DNA of 7,254 nucleotides, from positions 1 through 7,254 of the forward strand of contig JAUXDR010000050.1 of the NCBI GenBank assembly GCA_030618205.1. Direction: 5' to 3'. The DNA comes from Deltaproteobacteria bacterium. Its GTDB lineage: Bacteria; Desulfobacterota; Dissulfuribacteria; Dissulfuribacterales; UBA3076. Below are positions 6,299 to 7,254 of this stretch, one piece after another. A program made the translations under genes and the position numbers. A model generated the notes under the pieces. The model was given only the letters and a program-made list of their open reading frames with translations. It did not search any database and had not been told where the DNA came from. Position 1 is the first letter of the stretch. Each line of letters starts with the position of its first letter.

Positions 6299-7024
6299 TT
6301 AATCCTCATTTTTCTTTTCAAGGGCAAAGTCCTCCCCCGGCCTTTTGTCCTCGGAAGAGAGTTTCATTACCTGATGGCGTACAAAATCAAGCTGCGATGA
6401 CTGTGGTTTCAGGAAGAGATACTTGTTATAGGCCTCAATGGCCTCGTTATTGTACCCCGAGGCAGAGGCCACTCTTGCAAAATCAAGTGTAGCAATGGCT
6501 TCAAAACCCAGTTGAGTCTCACTTGAAGACTTGTATGCCTGCCGGGCTTCATCCAGCTTTGCATCATCTTCTTGTAAATAGCCAAGGCCCATAAGAGCAG
6601 AGTAATACAGGAAGCTGTCTTCAGAAAACTCCTGTTTAGCTTTGTTAAAACTTTTTTTTGCTGCCTCAACCTGTCCAAAGTCCCTCTGAACAGCTCCAAG
6701 GAGTAACAGCGCGTGCTTGCCGACTACTGTGTGGCTATGATTATGAACCACTTTTTCCAAGGCAGAAATCATTTTTGCAGGATCCGGTTGCCGCATTGCA
6801 GTTCCCATGGCAGCAGCAGCCTGGTTCTCTTGCCTGGTTGTGTATGCTGAGTAGCCGAACCACAATGATATAGCCAGAACAACTATTATTATTCCGGCTA
6901 ATATTTCTCTCAGAAATTTCTGTAACGTATTTCTGACTTGAGGCGGAAGGCCGGATAAGATTTCTTCTAAAATGTTTTTTCCTTGATGCTCCGGAGCAAT
7001 AGGCGTTTGGGCATTTGTAGACAT
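6299..7024 (-). CDS. Membrane-anchored tetratricopeptide-repeat protein (YfgM-like)
   Basis: A 241-residue protein with about 40 N-terminal cytosolic residues, one hydrophobic membrane helix (about 42-59, ILAGIIIVVLAISLWFGY) and a helical periplasmic part. TPR-like helix pairs are visible at about 101-132 (HALLLLGAVQRDFGQVEAAK), 137-168 (YYSALMGLGYLQEDDAKLDE) and 174-207 (ATLDFARVASASGYNNEAIE). The single-helix anchor followed by a TPR array and the length match the YfgM family, which in Escherichia coli helps the SecYEG translocon and periplasmic chaperones. That role here is inference, since other anchored TPR proteins look alike. The tail after 222 is charged and probably disordered. The ATG at 7024 is preceded by AAAGAGA on the minus strand, a modest ribosome site. 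The gene follows the flavin reductase gene by 26 bp on the same strand, so they are probably co-transcribed, ending at the 6242-6268 hairpin. Confidence 0.85.
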   Translation of the reverse strand: MSTNAQTPIAPEHQGKNILEEILSGLPPQVRNTLQKFLREILAGIIIVVLAISLWFGYSAYTTRQENQAAAAMGTAMRQPDPAKMISALEKVVHNHSHTVVGKHALLLLGAVQRDFGQVEAAKKSFNKAKQEFSEDSFLYYSALMGLGYLQEDDAKLDEARQAYKSSSETQLGFEAIATLDFARVASASGYNNEAIEAYNKYLFLKPQSSQLDFVRHQVMKLSSEDKRPGEDFALEKKNED

Positions 7025-7050
7025 CTGTTTTTATCTCTTTCTTGATTTTA

Positions 7051-7254
7051 TTATTTCTTGCCGAAGAAATCGTTCCACCTGAAGATGAGAGGATTGGCGT
7101 CCTCCTTTAACTCGGCACTGTCAATAACTGAGCCGATGAAAAGGGTGTGGTCTCCGGCCTCATGGGCATGAACTACCTCACATTCAACATAGGCATAAGC
7201 CGATTCCAGAACCGGAGAGCCCTTTAAGGCGTTTGTATAACGCATCCCTTTGAA
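7051..7254 (-). CDS. Flavin reductase (FMN-binding) domain protein, C-terminal part only
   Basis: The frame is open through the right edge (FKG precedes the Met at 7245), so the visible 67 residues are the C-terminal end and the true start lies outside the window. The segment GSPVLESAYAYVECEVV followed by GDHTLFIGSVIDSAEL matches the second half of flavin reductase-like split-barrel proteins, where a conserved Cys-containing strand precedes a G-[DT]-H-x-[LI]-[FI]-[IV]-G-x-V strand. Such proteins bind FMN and in anaerobes often pass electrons to rubredoxin-type or oxygen-detoxifying partners. The end (RWNDFFGKK, then TAA) shows no extra rubredoxin domain at the C-terminus. Substrate and partner cannot be told from this part. 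It lies 26 bp upstream of the TPR gene and is co-oriented. Confidence 0.85.
   Translation of the reverse strand, partial: FKGMRYTNALKGSPVLESAYAYVECEVVHAHEAGDHTLFIGSVIDSAELKEDANPLIFRWNDFFGKK

Noticed and set aside
1..7254. CRISPR array, tRNA or rRNA genes, insertion sequence transposase
   Set aside because: No regularly spaced direct repeats, no cloverleaf-like segment and no transposase motif were seen on either strand.

Overview
The window suggests an anaerobic, Gram-negative, respiring bacterium of moderate GC content, most likely a Desulfobacterota (former Deltaproteobacteria) relative. The reasons are a multihaem c-type cytochrome lipoprotein, a RecD2-type helicase (the form typical of bacteria without RecBCD), an anaerobe-style flavin reductase domain protein and a secreted FN3/PKD protein. 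This is inference from gene content; no RNA marker gene is present.

Layout, left to right: (1) 1-1007, minus strand: the N-terminal 335 residues of a lipoprotein with nine CxxCH haem-binding motifs, running off the left edge. (2) 1008-1127: a short AT-rich divergent intergenic region. (3) 1128-2447, plus strand: folC (dihydrofolate/folylpolyglutamate synthase). (4) 2390-4750, minus strand: a complete RecD2-like DNA helicase whose 3' end overlaps the 3' end of folC by 58 bp. (5) About 4751-5140: a non-coding stretch holding an imperfect long inverted repeat (4858-4960) and a small AT-rich perfect hairpin. (6) 5141-6208, plus strand: a secreted FN3-PKD protein with a C-terminal malectin/carbohydrate-binding-like domain. 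(7) 6242-6268: a 12-bp GC-rich hairpin that probably terminates both converging transcripts. (8) 6299-7024, minus strand: a membrane-anchored TPR protein of the YfgM-like type. (9) 7051-7254, minus strand: the C-terminal part of a flavin reductase domain protein, running off the right edge.

The genes do not form one pathway. FolC serves folate metabolism, RecD2 serves DNA repair, and the TPR and flavin reductase genes are co-oriented with 26 bp between them, so are probably co-transcribed. The cytochrome is the only visible part of what is probably a respiratory or metal(loid)-reducing electron-transfer cluster continuing to the left. The least explained items are the nine-haem lipoprotein, the palindromic repeat between recD2 and the secreted protein, and the secreted protein itself.
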